64,000 bases of DNA from Neospora caninum Liverpool. Taxonomy: Eukaryota > Apicomplexa > Conoidasida > Eucoccidiorida > Sarcocystidae. The translations under genes were made by a program, and so were the position numbers. The stretch is taken from contig NC_018394.1 of the NCBI RefSeq assembly GCF_000208865.1, positions 3,165,797 through 3,229,796 of the forward strand, read 5' to 3'. The notes beneath the pieces were generated by a model. That model made no database searches, was not told where the DNA came from, and saw only the letters and a program-made list of their open reading frames with translations. Shown here in pieces: positions 1 through 10,621 of this stretch (positions are counted from its first letter, which is position 1; the number at the start of each line of letters is the position of its first letter).

Positions 1-3000
1 GGTGAATTGCCGGCAAGGCAATGTGCCAAGCAACGACGCAGGCGATGGAATGCCTATTGTCGATATTATTGGTCCCGAAGGCCTGCGCAACCTGCTGCGG
101 GCAATATTCATAGTAAGGATACTGCGTCCCTGTGCCTTCGGCAGCTTCAAGCTCCACAAATATGGATTGCCTTGTTACCGCCATCGGTGCGTATTCGTTG
201 AACGTGCCAGAACAAACGGTACCCCTTTATACGAGGCGGAGACGGCAGTGGAAATCTTCTTTGGACGATGCCTCACATTTCACTGTCACTCAACAGACAG
301 TTTCTCTGCAGATATCCGTTTGTGCGAGGCGAACATGGAAGGGCAGTGGACATCCTCTCCAATTCTGATCTCTTGCGCGATTTCCACTTCTTCAGGGAAC
401 CCACGTTCGGCGATGCGCGCCTTACCGGGTCCACGAGCTGAAGGGTGTGCCATGTCTTCACCACGGTCGGCGGTGCTCTCACGCGACGCTTCCAGAGCTT
501 CCCAAGTAATGCCTTTTTTCTCCACCGCAAAAAAATTGACAATCCCTGTATCCCAGGTGCTCTGTGGGGGTCACGGATAAGCCATTCGTGCCCTCATGCC
601 TCTGACTTTCAGCGTCACAACTCAATTGCAGCTTGAAAGCGCTCTCTACAGCGCACGTAGCCTGGATTTGACTGTGGCCGTTCAACCATTCCTCTCGCAG
701 AGTCCCGCAGCTTGATATCCGGGACTGCATGCGGCTGGCACGTGCTCTATCACTGCAGAGTTCCCTTCGAAGCAGAAGGAGGAAGCGATCTGTGGCCGTC
801 GCCTGATGGCTCATATGATGTGTTCAATGATGGAGAAACCAAGGTGTTGGCCGTCCCTATCCGGGTAAGCGCTGACACGAGTTACGGGACGCACACCGGG
901 ACCCACAACCGTCGGTCCCTGTGTTTCTCTCATCCTTCAATTATGCGTCTATCGGGGTTTATGCGTGCGGCTGTTGGGTTCAGCACAACGTGCCTACTGT
1001 CGGCTATGTCGTGGAGGAGTTGGGGAGGACGCGACGACGCCTTCATGCTGCTGCGCTTCAGCCGGTCGTGCAGAGAAACCTGCAAGCTCTTGCTGACTGG
1101 CCTGCATTGAAGGACCAACCTAAGGCAGTTTATAAAGTAAGGGCAAACACACCCCGATGTGAAAGCTGAAGACGGAAGTGACAATTATACCTTTGCGTCG
1201 ACTGCAATTTCCTTTTCGCAAGGCATTCTTGTCGGCCGTGTGAAGGTTTAGTCCGTGCCCGCTCCAGATTCGCCATGTGGCTGTCGCTCCCGCCTCCGCT
1301 GCGCAACCGTGCCTCCGTTTGCTCGTGGGTGATACGTGGCAAAGGGGTTCCAACGCAGAATCGAGCAGGTGCTGGGTGTAGTACGTAGTCACCGTTGAAC
1401 TCCGCGGAGGCAACCTTTTCTGTGAACATCCATTGAAAAAGGGTCCGCAATCGAGGGTCTGCTGGAAAACGTGCGCGTGTGCTTGGTGCAGCTTCTGTCA
1501 GCACTTCAACCTGGAGATTCCTTCACTTTTCCGGATGGCACTCGTATAGACTACGATGACGCCTTTGAAGATGAAGCACACCATCTTCGCAAATTCTGCA
1601 TTTGCGTGGACACATGCGACGCCTCTCTCATCGCACAGTTTGCAAAAGACTGTGATCTGATGGTAAGGGTCTGCCGCGTTGTTTTGCAGAATGTGTTTTC
1701 ATTCACTTTGCGTACTGTTGTTCCTGTTTGTCTAGTTTGAATACCATTGCTGTGCATCTGGTTTCGTATGACTAAATATGCATTCGTCGTACCTCTGTTT
1801 TACCTCGTTGAATCGAGTCCTCACGAAACTGGGCGCGAGTATAATTACGGTTGGTGGAGCGGTGCACTCACCATAAGTAGTCATTCCAGACCTCTGTTTG
1901 AATCACATGCTGTTAATCGTACACGCAAACAGTGCGAGAGCTGAGCAAGCTCGAGACTGCACGCGCCTCGTGATAAGTGTGCGTGCTGGTGATCTGGCGT
2001 TTTGCCTTCAGATTCATGAAAGCACGTTGAGCGAGTCGGGGGGGACTCCAGGAAGCGAAGTCGGTGTAGACGGGAAAGACGATTTGATTAATGAGTATCT
2101 GCCCTATGACGCGGAAAAGGCCTCTACAAAACCCCCCAAAGAGCAGTGCAAAGCAAGGCCAACCCATGGCAGTGAAGCTGTAGGAGGCTGTGCCAGTGCA
2201 GCTTCTGGGAGTACCGCGGAGGCTCGAACAGGGTCGAAACGCAAATGGACTGCATTGGACGAAGAGGCTTTTGCAAGAGGGCATTCGACTGCTGCCATGG
2301 CTGGAGAGTACGGCAAGCCACGAAGTCTCGTATTTCGCAGTATCCTCTAGCTGGACAGTGCGAAAGGAACTGTCCAGGCCCGCCCAGAGTTCCTTGATTT
2401 AGAGGGTGTCAGAAGCGGACTAGCAGTCAGTGTGGCGCAAATATGAGGGTCATGTGCATGTTGCCTAGCCGTCAGCGCAGTTGAATAGGTGTGACACTCT
2501 ACCATCAGTGTATGCGTATTGCTGTGTTTTGTGCTGTGTTCCCACAGATTCGCAGGTCGCGCCGGCGCTCAGAGGCTCGTGCTGACGCACTTTTCCCAAA
2601 GGTTCAAGGGAGATGCCAGTCTTGGGTCTGTCGCTCTGATGAAAAGCGTTGAACGGGAAGCTTTGTAAGTCGGCATGATAGGCAGTTGTGGAAACGTCAC
2701 AGACGGCAGCTTGTTCAGCTGATCTACAAGAAGATTGCCCGTAAAACACCAGTGTGTCGCAGCACCTCAAGGCGTGACCGAGGCCCGATGATAATAACTG
2801 TTCCGGGACTGTCGCAGTATTGATGGAATTAGAATAATTGATGCGTCTCGTGTTAGCTTTGTCGCGATTCTGCGAACAGTCGACGAAACCGAACTTTCAT
2901 ATTTGTCAGTCTCTTCTCTGCGGCATGAGTTTAATTTTATGTTCAGGAATGCAATGTTGAATGCTGAGCGGTGGGTATGTCAGGCAGCGTCTAACGACGT

Positions 3001-3244
3001 TTCTAAAGAGGGACGGAAGGAGTGTATACCGTACAACCCAGGGACGGTCCAGAAATGCACCAGCCACCATGGATGGCCTCCTCGAGTGCTGGCAGCTTTC
3101 GATGGGATGACCTTGCATATACGAAGACGCCGTACGGGCCCTGCACAAGGGACCGCACCCAGTCAAGAAGCTGCGAGGGTACGTACAGTGGATACTACCG
3201 ACGGAGAGGAAGCTGTAGATGGGCAGGAAATTCCGAAGCGATGA
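1..3244 (+). CDS. tRNase Z (RNase Z / ELAC family), 5' end outside the window
   Basis: This is a zinc-dependent endonuclease of the metallo-beta-lactamase fold that removes 3' trailers from pre-tRNAs. My exon chain is 2-112, about 703-864, 984-1136, 1492-1662, 2012-2312, 2556-2664 and 2947-3244, and all junctions keep phase. In order it shows the GPEGLR motif (exon 2-112), a metal-ligand His in a RHNVPTVGY block (864/984 junction), the VYK-LLSALQPGD block with an FPDG turn (1136/1492), the VDTCDA metal-ligand Asp, the IHEST version of the HEAT motif (1662/2012), an ERGHST-like FARGHSTAAM block, the LTHFSQRF metal-ligand His (2556 exon) and a final RVLAAFDGM strand. The HxHxDH motif must lie upstream of the window. 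The intron 2313-2555 begins with GC. An unrelated-looking stretch of about 60 residues lies between the HEST and GHST blocks, and about 60 more precede the last strand. The acceptor near 703 is the least certain border. Family assignment is firm; compartment is unknown. Confidence 0.85.
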
Positions 3245-5195
3245 TATAATAAACACACCCTGTACGGCAACGTTTGAGTAACTTTGTGCTGAAGAGTTCT
3301 TCCGCAGCTCGCAACAGTGAGGGCGGGTCAAGCTATTAGGAGGCGATGTCGTCAATGGATCGCAGGGGCTACGTCGACTATACCAGTCGATCAGCGCCGG
3401 CGTCGGATCAACCGAGTTTCAGAGATACAACCACCAAGGACGGTGTCAGCTGATTGACGCAGCACCCGCGGAGAGTCACTAGGGGATTTGATTCGGAATG
3501 TGCTGGACTGGGGCGGAAGTTTGCCTTAGGGAGTCATTTACTTTGATTACCACGGGAAAGACTAACTTCAGAGAATGAAGATTCTAGGATTAACTAAGTA
3601 TTCAAAATTATTTCGAAGCCACAAGTAGATCGTAGAAGCAGAGCGGGAAGCCGGTGACTCCACACGCCCTGTGGGAGAACCACATTACGGTGACGTCTAA
3701 AATCGGTTTCGTCTCACGCGGAAGATGCACACGATGCTTTCGGTCCTGGTATCGAAGCACATTCTTGTCCTCATGTGACGCACAACGGTTCGCAACTCTT
3801 CCACCGGCATTTCGCTCACGAGAATGGGAATTTATGGGGGCCTGGCAACGGACCATAACTCCACAAGGGGCCCTTCAATGGAACGGATCGTACTGCAACC
3901 TCAGTGGATCAGAACAGTGGAGTTAACTGACGTGGTGATTACTTTTAAATATTTTTGTTATTGCTATATCGTTTACTACTATTTGGTTTACTATGTTGTG
4001 GTTTTGGATTGCCTAAATAGAGTCTTACAAACTACAGCGAACGTGTCTCTAGCCCGTGACAACTTGCGCGCCACGTTGAGCTGTGGCTTTACCTAGTAGT
4101 AACCAGTTGGTTCTCGACTTCATGGACTTGATAATTCGTGCTGTGGTGGCGGAGGGTGATGGTGCACGCGCCGGCCTCATGCGGTGTGTTCTCCGCAGTC
4201 GAAGTTTACTAAAGGTGGAACCAGATACTGAGTGTTTTGCACCTGCCGTACAGTTGAATAAACTGGGAACACGTAAACGATACACGGCTGGTAAACCGGA
4301 CGAACTGCAGGTTGTGTCTAAGCAAATCGTGAGAATGAATGTGAGACGCTGGGGCCTCTGCTTCGGTCTGCGGCATGGTGACGAAGTGGCCGAGACTTTT
4401 TAAGTCGAAGAGGCAGGCGGCTGTATTGGGATTGTCCTTTTATCATTGCGCTGGCGCCGTCGCTGGGATGAATACAGGAACTAGACGAACGTGTACAGGT
4501 GCTCTGCATAGGACGGATGACAGGCCAACAGCTTACGCCGTAGCAATGCCAACAGCCGTTACCACAGTAAGGACAGAAGGAGATGGCTTGAACCGGGAGG
4601 TAAATGCGGCACAGTCTAGCTGGACATGTTGACCTGCATGCATGAGTTATTCACTGTCGGGAGGCAATGACTGCAACGAGACAGTGGAACCTTCGCGGCT
4701 GTTAGTTGTGATTTTCAGTCAGACGAGTCTAAAAACGCCGAAATATTTCCGTCTTTTCGAGTGGAACCAGTATTGTCGGAGAACCTCTGATTTCGAGCTG
4801 AAACAGCGAGTGTTGAACACACGTCCACGGAATACGCCACACTGCGGTCAGCACGAGTGCTGTTTAACAATCACGGGTGCGTGAAAAAACCCCATAGATG
4901 GAGGCGAAAAAACAGGCGGCTCCCTGGCTCTTCCTGTTTCTGCTCTGCTTTTCGCTCGTCCCCTTGTCGGCCTCTGCTATGTCTTTCACAGCAGTTGGTC
5001 GGTGCCGGACGAGACACCATGGACTGCTTTGGAGACTGTTACGCCCCTATCTGCAGTGAAAATGGGGCCTCCTCCGCCGTGATGAAGCCGTTTCCTCGTC
5101 GTGTCTCGAATTCATCTGATCCGTCTACTGGTGATGAAACCACCTCTTCTGGATTGACCGGGACAGGTCTGGCAGTCGTACCTACTTTCGGGGTC
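3245..5195. other. Intergenic, no gene seen
   Basis: This stretch lies between the convergent ends of the tRNase Z and rhoptry kinase genes. Short open frames occur, but none has a credible start, splice pattern or recognisable motif. About 3940-4020 is AT-rich. A TGCATGC heptamer sits at 4635-4641, but it lies beyond the 3' ends of both genes, so it has no obvious role. Confidence 0.5.
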
Positions 5196-7103
5196 TCATC
5201 CTGTCCACTGGAGTAACGGAATATCTTCCAGGGCCTGCTGCGGATCAAGTCGAAGAACAGACGATTTGCGTAGAAATCCCCTTACCATATCGCGAAACTG
5301 CCTCGGGATGTGATGACAGCGGCTGAAGTCAGGAAGAGAAGTATGAACCCTGAGTAGAATTCCGGCCACCTCTGTCAGACGGGACGACGCCTTTATTCCG
5401 AAGGGATAGGCACCACACCACAGCTTGTACACGGATATTCCTAGCATCCATGAGTCTGTGCGAGACGTGTAAGCAATATCATCCCGCAGACGATTGACCA
5501 AGCAGGTCGCCATTTCTGGGGACATATAAGCTGCCGTTACCACAGGTGGAAAGTAGTTGCTATTCCCTCTGATAATTTTAGTGAAATCGGAAAGCAGAAG
5601 CAATCCGGATTGTTCCACAAGAAAATTCTGCAGTTTCACATCGCCATGAACAAGTCCGAACGAGTGGAATCGTGCAAGCAGCTTGACCATCTGAATCGTA
5701 GAACTCATACGAACGCGGAAAGCAGTGTCGCTGTCCACATCTTTCAGTAAACGAACCAGTTCGCCCAAGTCCCCTTGCGCTTTCGGGAATAGAGCGCAAG
5801 TGCTGGCTACGCGGAAATGCCTCCGTACATCCTGAAAATCGGGTTTCCCCTGAACTCTGAGCTTCAGAATTGGCACCATAAATCGGAGTTCCGAATAGAT
5901 GCGCAGAGGTGTCCACTCGGGGGGGAAACCATTGGTGACATCGAATTCTTCCTCAATGCTAGCGGACAAGCCTTCCAGTGGCATACCGGAGCGATCGTCT
6001 CGAATAAATGCCTTAAGAGCATATGCCTGCCTGGTGCCAGGATGCTCAACATGGTACACAAGACCGAAGCCTCCACCGCCAATGAAGCCGCGTTTGATCA
6101 ACACGATAGGTCGGCCCCCCGGAACAGTGGAAAACCAAGTCTTTTCTGCGGAGCTTATCAGGTACGATCCGATTATTTTCTCGGCTTCTGTCAGGTTTTT
6201 CTCCCTAAAAGCCTTCTGACGCACACCAGCTTGCATCCTTGCCGCCACCAGGGCGACATCAGCTTGCCCCGGTTCGTTGCCTTTCAACGGTGGAACTACC
6301 GGTGGGCGGCCCGCGTCCCAAAACCTAAGGCGTGCCAATCGGGGCCTCACGTGTCTTGCGACAAACTCCCCTATCCTCTGTTTTGCACGCTGACCCAATT
6401 TTTGCAGTGCGCGTTTGCCTACCCTCCAGAGTCGTCCGACATTCTGTTTGATTCTTGTGCGCAGTCCTGACCTTGCTGGTCCTGTCTGCGCCTGTGGGTG
6501 TCTGTTAAGGGGACCTTCCCCCTGCAAAGCAAGTCGATCGAAAGGAGCACCATCTTCAGGGTGTAAATGAGCATCGACATCCCTCTCTTCCCGGGCACCT
6601 GCAACAGCGTCTCCCTCATCGTGGATATCACCGGGATTCTCAATCAGAGACAGCCCCGTCGGCCTTGCTAGGTGCTGGCTACCGATGGCTGTCTCCTCAG
6701 TCAGCAGCGTGTAGTTGTTACTCCAGGAAGCATATCCATGGTTTCGCCAGGAAGGCTTTCCACGGGAATGGAAATGCGATGTTGTTCCCCGTTGTGGAAG
6801 ATGGGTTGCCCCCCCTGCCCGCGGCTGGGTTCTGTGCGCCGATGCCTCCAAGCCCCCGAAGACATCATTTTTCGCGCGTGACCGCAACGGAAGGGCAGAG
6901 CTCTCGAGATATAAACAAGAAATTGTGACTATCAGAAAACAAACCGTCATCCCCCCGGCCAGGTTCAGCCAAGCCTGATGGCAGCGAGCCATCTGATCTG
7001 CCGTGCGACTAGCCGCCGGGACGGAGAACCGAGACAGTGGCATACGCCTACATTTGTACCTGTCATACAAACAGCCAAACTGTTGCTTCACAGCCAGTGA
7101 CAC
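5196..7103 (-). CDS. Secreted rhoptry-type protein kinase (ROP2 superfamily)
   Basis: This is a single-exon frame of 635 residues from the first ATG. The likely start is Met38 (ATG at 6992), because it directly precedes a hydrophobic signal peptide (about residues 47-70). Residues about 212-260 are rich in Arg and Lys and form amphipathic helices, like the RAH region that binds ROP2-family proteins to the parasitophorous vacuole membrane. The kinase domain fills the C-terminal half. It has a glycine loop GGGGFG (342-347), the ATP lysine in YALKAF (364), the catalytic loop HGDVKLQN (HRD changed to HGD, Asp488 kept), the metal-binding motif as DFT instead of DFG (Asp506 kept) and SPE for APE (528-530). 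Key residues are thus present and activity is possible. I cannot assign a specific ROP number. By family knowledge it would be injected from rhoptries into the host cell or the vacuole membrane. Confidence 0.88.
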   Translation of the reverse strand: MSLAVKQQFGCLYDRYKCRRMPLSRFSVPAASRTADQMARCHQAWLNLAGGMTVCFLIVTISCLYLESSALPLRSRAKNDVFGGLEASAHRTQPRAGGATHLPQRGTTSHFHSRGKPSWRNHGYASWSNNYTLLTEETAIGSQHLARPTGLSLIENPGDIHDEGDAVAGAREERDVDAHLHPEDGAPFDRLALQGEGPLNRHPQAQTGPARSGLRTRIKQNVGRLWRVGKRALQKLGQRAKQRIGEFVARHVRPRLARLRFWDAGRPPVVPPLKGNEPGQADVALVAARMQAGVRQKAFREKNLTEAEKIIGSYLISSAEKTWFSTVPGGRPIVLIKRGFIGGGGFGLVYHVEHPGTRQAYALKAFIRDDRSGMPLEGLSASIEEEFDVTNGFPPEWTPLRIYSELRFMVPILKLRVQGKPDFQDVRRHFRVASTCALFPKAQGDLGELVRLLKDVDSDTAFRVRMSSTIQMVKLLARFHSFGLVHGDVKLQNFLVEQSGLLLLSDFTKIIRGNSNYFPPVVTAAYMSPEMATCLVNRLRDDIAYTSRTDSWMLGISVYKLWCGAYPFGIKASSRLTEVAGILLRVHTSLPDFSRCHHIPRQFRDMVRGFLRKSSVLRLDPQQALEDIPLLQWTG

Positions 7104-7760
7104 TCAACGGTGAAACCATCGAAATATCCAATTACAGAAGAAAGAAACTGTGCTATGTAGACTTAATTTTAGCTCGCTTCTGACCTGGCTCGCTATGCAC
7201 AAATTCGACTGGGACCGAATCAAAGACGCTTGCGCTTATCCCCCCAAAAGAAACCAGTTTCAGGAAGGACACTGCAACGGGTTCTTTTTGATATTCGCAT
7301 AACGATCACAAAGCAATCACGCTGAGAACCTGATCACAAACTTCCCGCTCTTTGTAACCCACACAAGTAAGAACAAGACAAACCCACGGAACGCATTAGT
7401 AACTCCGGCTCACCACACGAGGAACGCCGACAGCTTGATCCAGCAGGTAACGCTGGCCCGTGGCGTGCTGGTTGCATCCTCGCCAGAGCAGACAAGGACA
7501 ATCGCTGTTCCTCTCAGCTTCTTCGACAGGCGCCCTGTTGAGACCAACGATGGGGCCTTGACGTCTAACATATATAGGGCCGTTTGACGGTCCGGTTGTC
7601 AACTGTTCTCGTCGCCTGCACTGCGCCTGAGCGTTTCATGACTTCGCGTGATGGATAGTTTTTCTATTAGCCTAGGGACCGCCAACCCGATCGTTTTGCT
7701 ATGCCGAGCTCTCTTTTCTGGCTTTTTTGACGATATAGGCGGTCCTCACCAGAACATGGC

Positions 7761-7767
7761 GCATGCA
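7761..7767 (-). promoter_or_regulatory. TGCATGC promoter-type motif
   Basis: The palindrome-like heptamer reads TGCATGC on the minus strand, about 770 bases upstream of the preferred ROP kinase start. This motif is enriched in promoters of Toxoplasma genes, including secretory-organelle genes. One copy can occur by chance, so its role here is inference. Confidence 0.3.
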
Positions 7768-9974
7768 TATTTTACATTAGTTTAAGATGGGCTCGTTATG
7801 AATGGTTTGCACAGCAGATTCGTAGGCCAGTGCATTATATCAGGTAACTCGGGTGCTCTCTCCTACTTCGCGCCCTGAGTATTTCCTGATCATTCCGAAA
7901 AGTCTGTCTATGCGACTACTCCGGGTCGCCGCGCTACAGCAAGGGGGGGGGCTCTAGGTAGGATATCCGCAGCCGCCTAACTACTTTCTGAATGACCATA
8001 CGTAGTGAATTCTTTCGGGCATAACTTCGAAACTCAATCTTTTTCACCTCAAATTCAGGTCGTCTAATCAGTGGTACACTGCCTCGGAGTTGACCCGCTA
8101 TCCTCACGCCTTGGACATCGCTTGCCCTTTCGCGGTTTTGTCTGGTCTACCATCACCACTATTATTAAAAGATCCGACAGAAGTCGTACAAGTGCTTTGT
8201 ACAAAAGATGACACAGCAATCTGCATGGATAGAGCAACGTGCAGTAACGTGGGCCGCCCCTATGCTTTTGGATGCAGTCGCCAGCCGCCCCATGCTACCT
8301 GATTTATATAGTCATGCTGTGATTCTTGTGGCTACGGCGTCGTAACGTGCATTCATACGGTCATTGGCATATCATATGGGGTCGCAGCTGTAGGAATTTG
8401 GCTGAAGTGACGTTGCAAGGAAAGGGCCACAGTGCAGCAGCGCGACTCAGTTTATGTACAAAAGCAGAGTACTGGTTTACGGTACTCGTTGGCAAGGGAC
8501 CGGCGGAGATGTGTGCGTTTTCCTAAATACATTGATTGCTCCCTGATTCAATGCAGACAAAGCCTTGATACAAGCTCGCCGAGAGATGCATTGATTGGGA
8601 GCATTTCCCACAGCGTTCCAAATTCCACGGTCTAACTCCTTTTAACCAGATTGGAGGCTTTGTGGAGGACCACGTAATATGCGAACCGATTACAACGATG
8701 TCACAGACGTTCACTTGCTAACCCACAGTTTATTATTGGGCTGGGACACGATTTGATGCCATCTATTAATAGGAGAAGGCGCTGCTCCAGTCCGGCTTCC
8801 GACCCATGACATATCAGATTTCTACGAAAAGTGCGTTCCTCTCGACCAAAGAATCTACGAGTGTCCCTCAGTTGTGTTGTCGGAGGAACAGCGTATCACC
8901 CTCGTGTACCCTGAAACGACAACACTTGTTCCACCTCCGAGACACGTATCCCTTTCAGGCTTCAAGTGGAGGTCCCTGTTTCAATCCGGCAGCGCCCATC
9001 CATTTCCACACACGCTTTTAGCCCAACATCAGAGGCGTTTGGAAATCAACAGACGTCCATTGTACAGACCGTTGAGGGTCATACCTTGGGCGTGCATGTC
9101 TTCTGTATCTCAGAAACAACTCAAAAGACCAAAGAACTTCTTCCTTTGGCTTCGTCCGTGCCACGAATTTTTTAGAACAGCTGTAGGTGTTATTCGAGGC
9201 CTCCTGTGGTATGAGAGATTGTTATGTACTTACTTGCAACTCTACAGTCGCCACAGTCTCGGTCGATTGTCAGCTCATGCTGTGATTCAAGCAGGCCATG
9301 ACTCGGTCTGGCAGGAAACGAAACCTGCTAACTCCTTCAGCCATGCCTCTGCGTTAAAAGCGCACTGTATAGAGAGAAAGCACAGCGACCGTTTTGCCCC
9401 TCAGACTCCAAACTCAGCTCACGTGCTAGCGGTCGGGGCATGTTATATTGGAGGTGATTCCATATGGAGTGATCAGGCCTCTGCCTAGGCAGGATCATCT
9501 CCGCAATTGAAGAAAAAAATGGAAAGTCTTTACGTTCAATCAGCGACCGTTCCCCTGATTGCACTCACGCAGGTTGAACTACACCTCAGATTACTGCAAC
9601 GCTGCTTGGCTGGTCGTGCCGGACTGGTTGGCTTAAGTGGAGGACGCCCCGGTAAGCCTGTAGACGTGCTAACTGCCGTCCGAGGCGACGATTCACTGTT
9701 TTGTTCACGTATTTGCTCGAACGTATGGCAGCATCTCGTCAATGGTGTGGCTCGGGAGGTGCGCGAATGTTCCCTGCGATGCGACGTCCTGGCAAACTCA
9801 ACCTCTGACATTTCCAGCGTAGATTGCTCCGCTCCTCAAAGCAACACAGTCTATTTGGACTGCATGTGACTTTTGTCTGTCCATGAAAATACTGACGAAT
9901 GTCAGCGGCGCGCACACCAGATACCCGTCCCCAATCTCACAGTGGTTTTGTGTGGTGGGGCGCATGGTCAAGTA

Positions 9975-9981
9975 TGCATGC
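9975..9981 (+). promoter_or_regulatory. TGCATGC promoter-type motif
   Basis: This TGCATGC copy lies about 640 bases upstream of the start codon of the DPY30-GAF (radial spoke) gene. The evidence is the same as for the copy at 7761, and it may be a chance match. Confidence 0.2.
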
Positions 9982-10621
9982 ACGAAACATATTCATGTCA
10001 TGGTTACTTGAGTCCCCTGTAGATGTGCTTGTTTGCCCCCCTCTCGCATGATAAGCACATTATTACCATACTGCCTTCTAGGCAGCCTAACGACTCTCAC
10101 GGGCGACCAGCAGGCAATGATTACGCGCCGGCTGCCTATGAAATGTTTATTGAGGAGGGTTTCCGTTTCTTTGGACTTCGACAAAGAGTTGACTTTAACT
10201 GGATATCTACATACCTTACGCCCCAGCGAAAAAGTGAGAGGTTCAAAGGAGAATCGTCTCTAAAACTGAAATTCCCCCGGCATGCTCCCTGCGACTACAA
10301 CCTGAGGATGATTTGATCAAATGCTACCTTCTGGATGTACATCGTGACGCAAGTTATGCATCCACCTAGAAAAGAACCGACCGGCTCGATGCAACAGCAT
10401 CGCATACTACTGCTTTGAGGACAATTTGACGGAACTAGTACGGGTTCAGGGCAGCCAGAGACACTGGTCCGGCTGACAAGCTCGGATCGCTTGGCTGTTG
10501 CTTTGTATGCACACCGCGAAAAGCTGAAGCGCATGTGCTGTTGCATTTTCTTAACAGGACGTACCGGACGTTTCGGCAACTGGCCCACACCTGTACCTCC
10601 ATATTGCATTCATAGCGCAAG

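Larger units (their letters stand above)
7104..10621. other. Long intergenic region between divergent genes
   Basis: This region lies between the starts of the rhoptry kinase (minus) and the radial-spoke gene (plus), so it should hold both promoters and 5' untranslated regions. The longest open frames (8874-9488, 9507-9869) start at non-ATG codons and show no family motif, so I do not call them genes. Confidence 0.5.

Noticed and set aside
1130..1504. 124-codon minus-strand frame opposite the tRNase Z gene
   Set aside because: It overlaps introns and exons of tRNase Z, whose plus-strand motifs are unambiguous.
4083..4403. 106-codon plus-strand frame
   Set aside because: It has a GTG start, no motif, no splice partners and no signal peptide.
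8874..9488. 204-codon open frame, plus strand
   Set aside because: It starts at a non-ATG codon, has random-looking composition, no motif, no neighbouring splice chain and no signal peptide.
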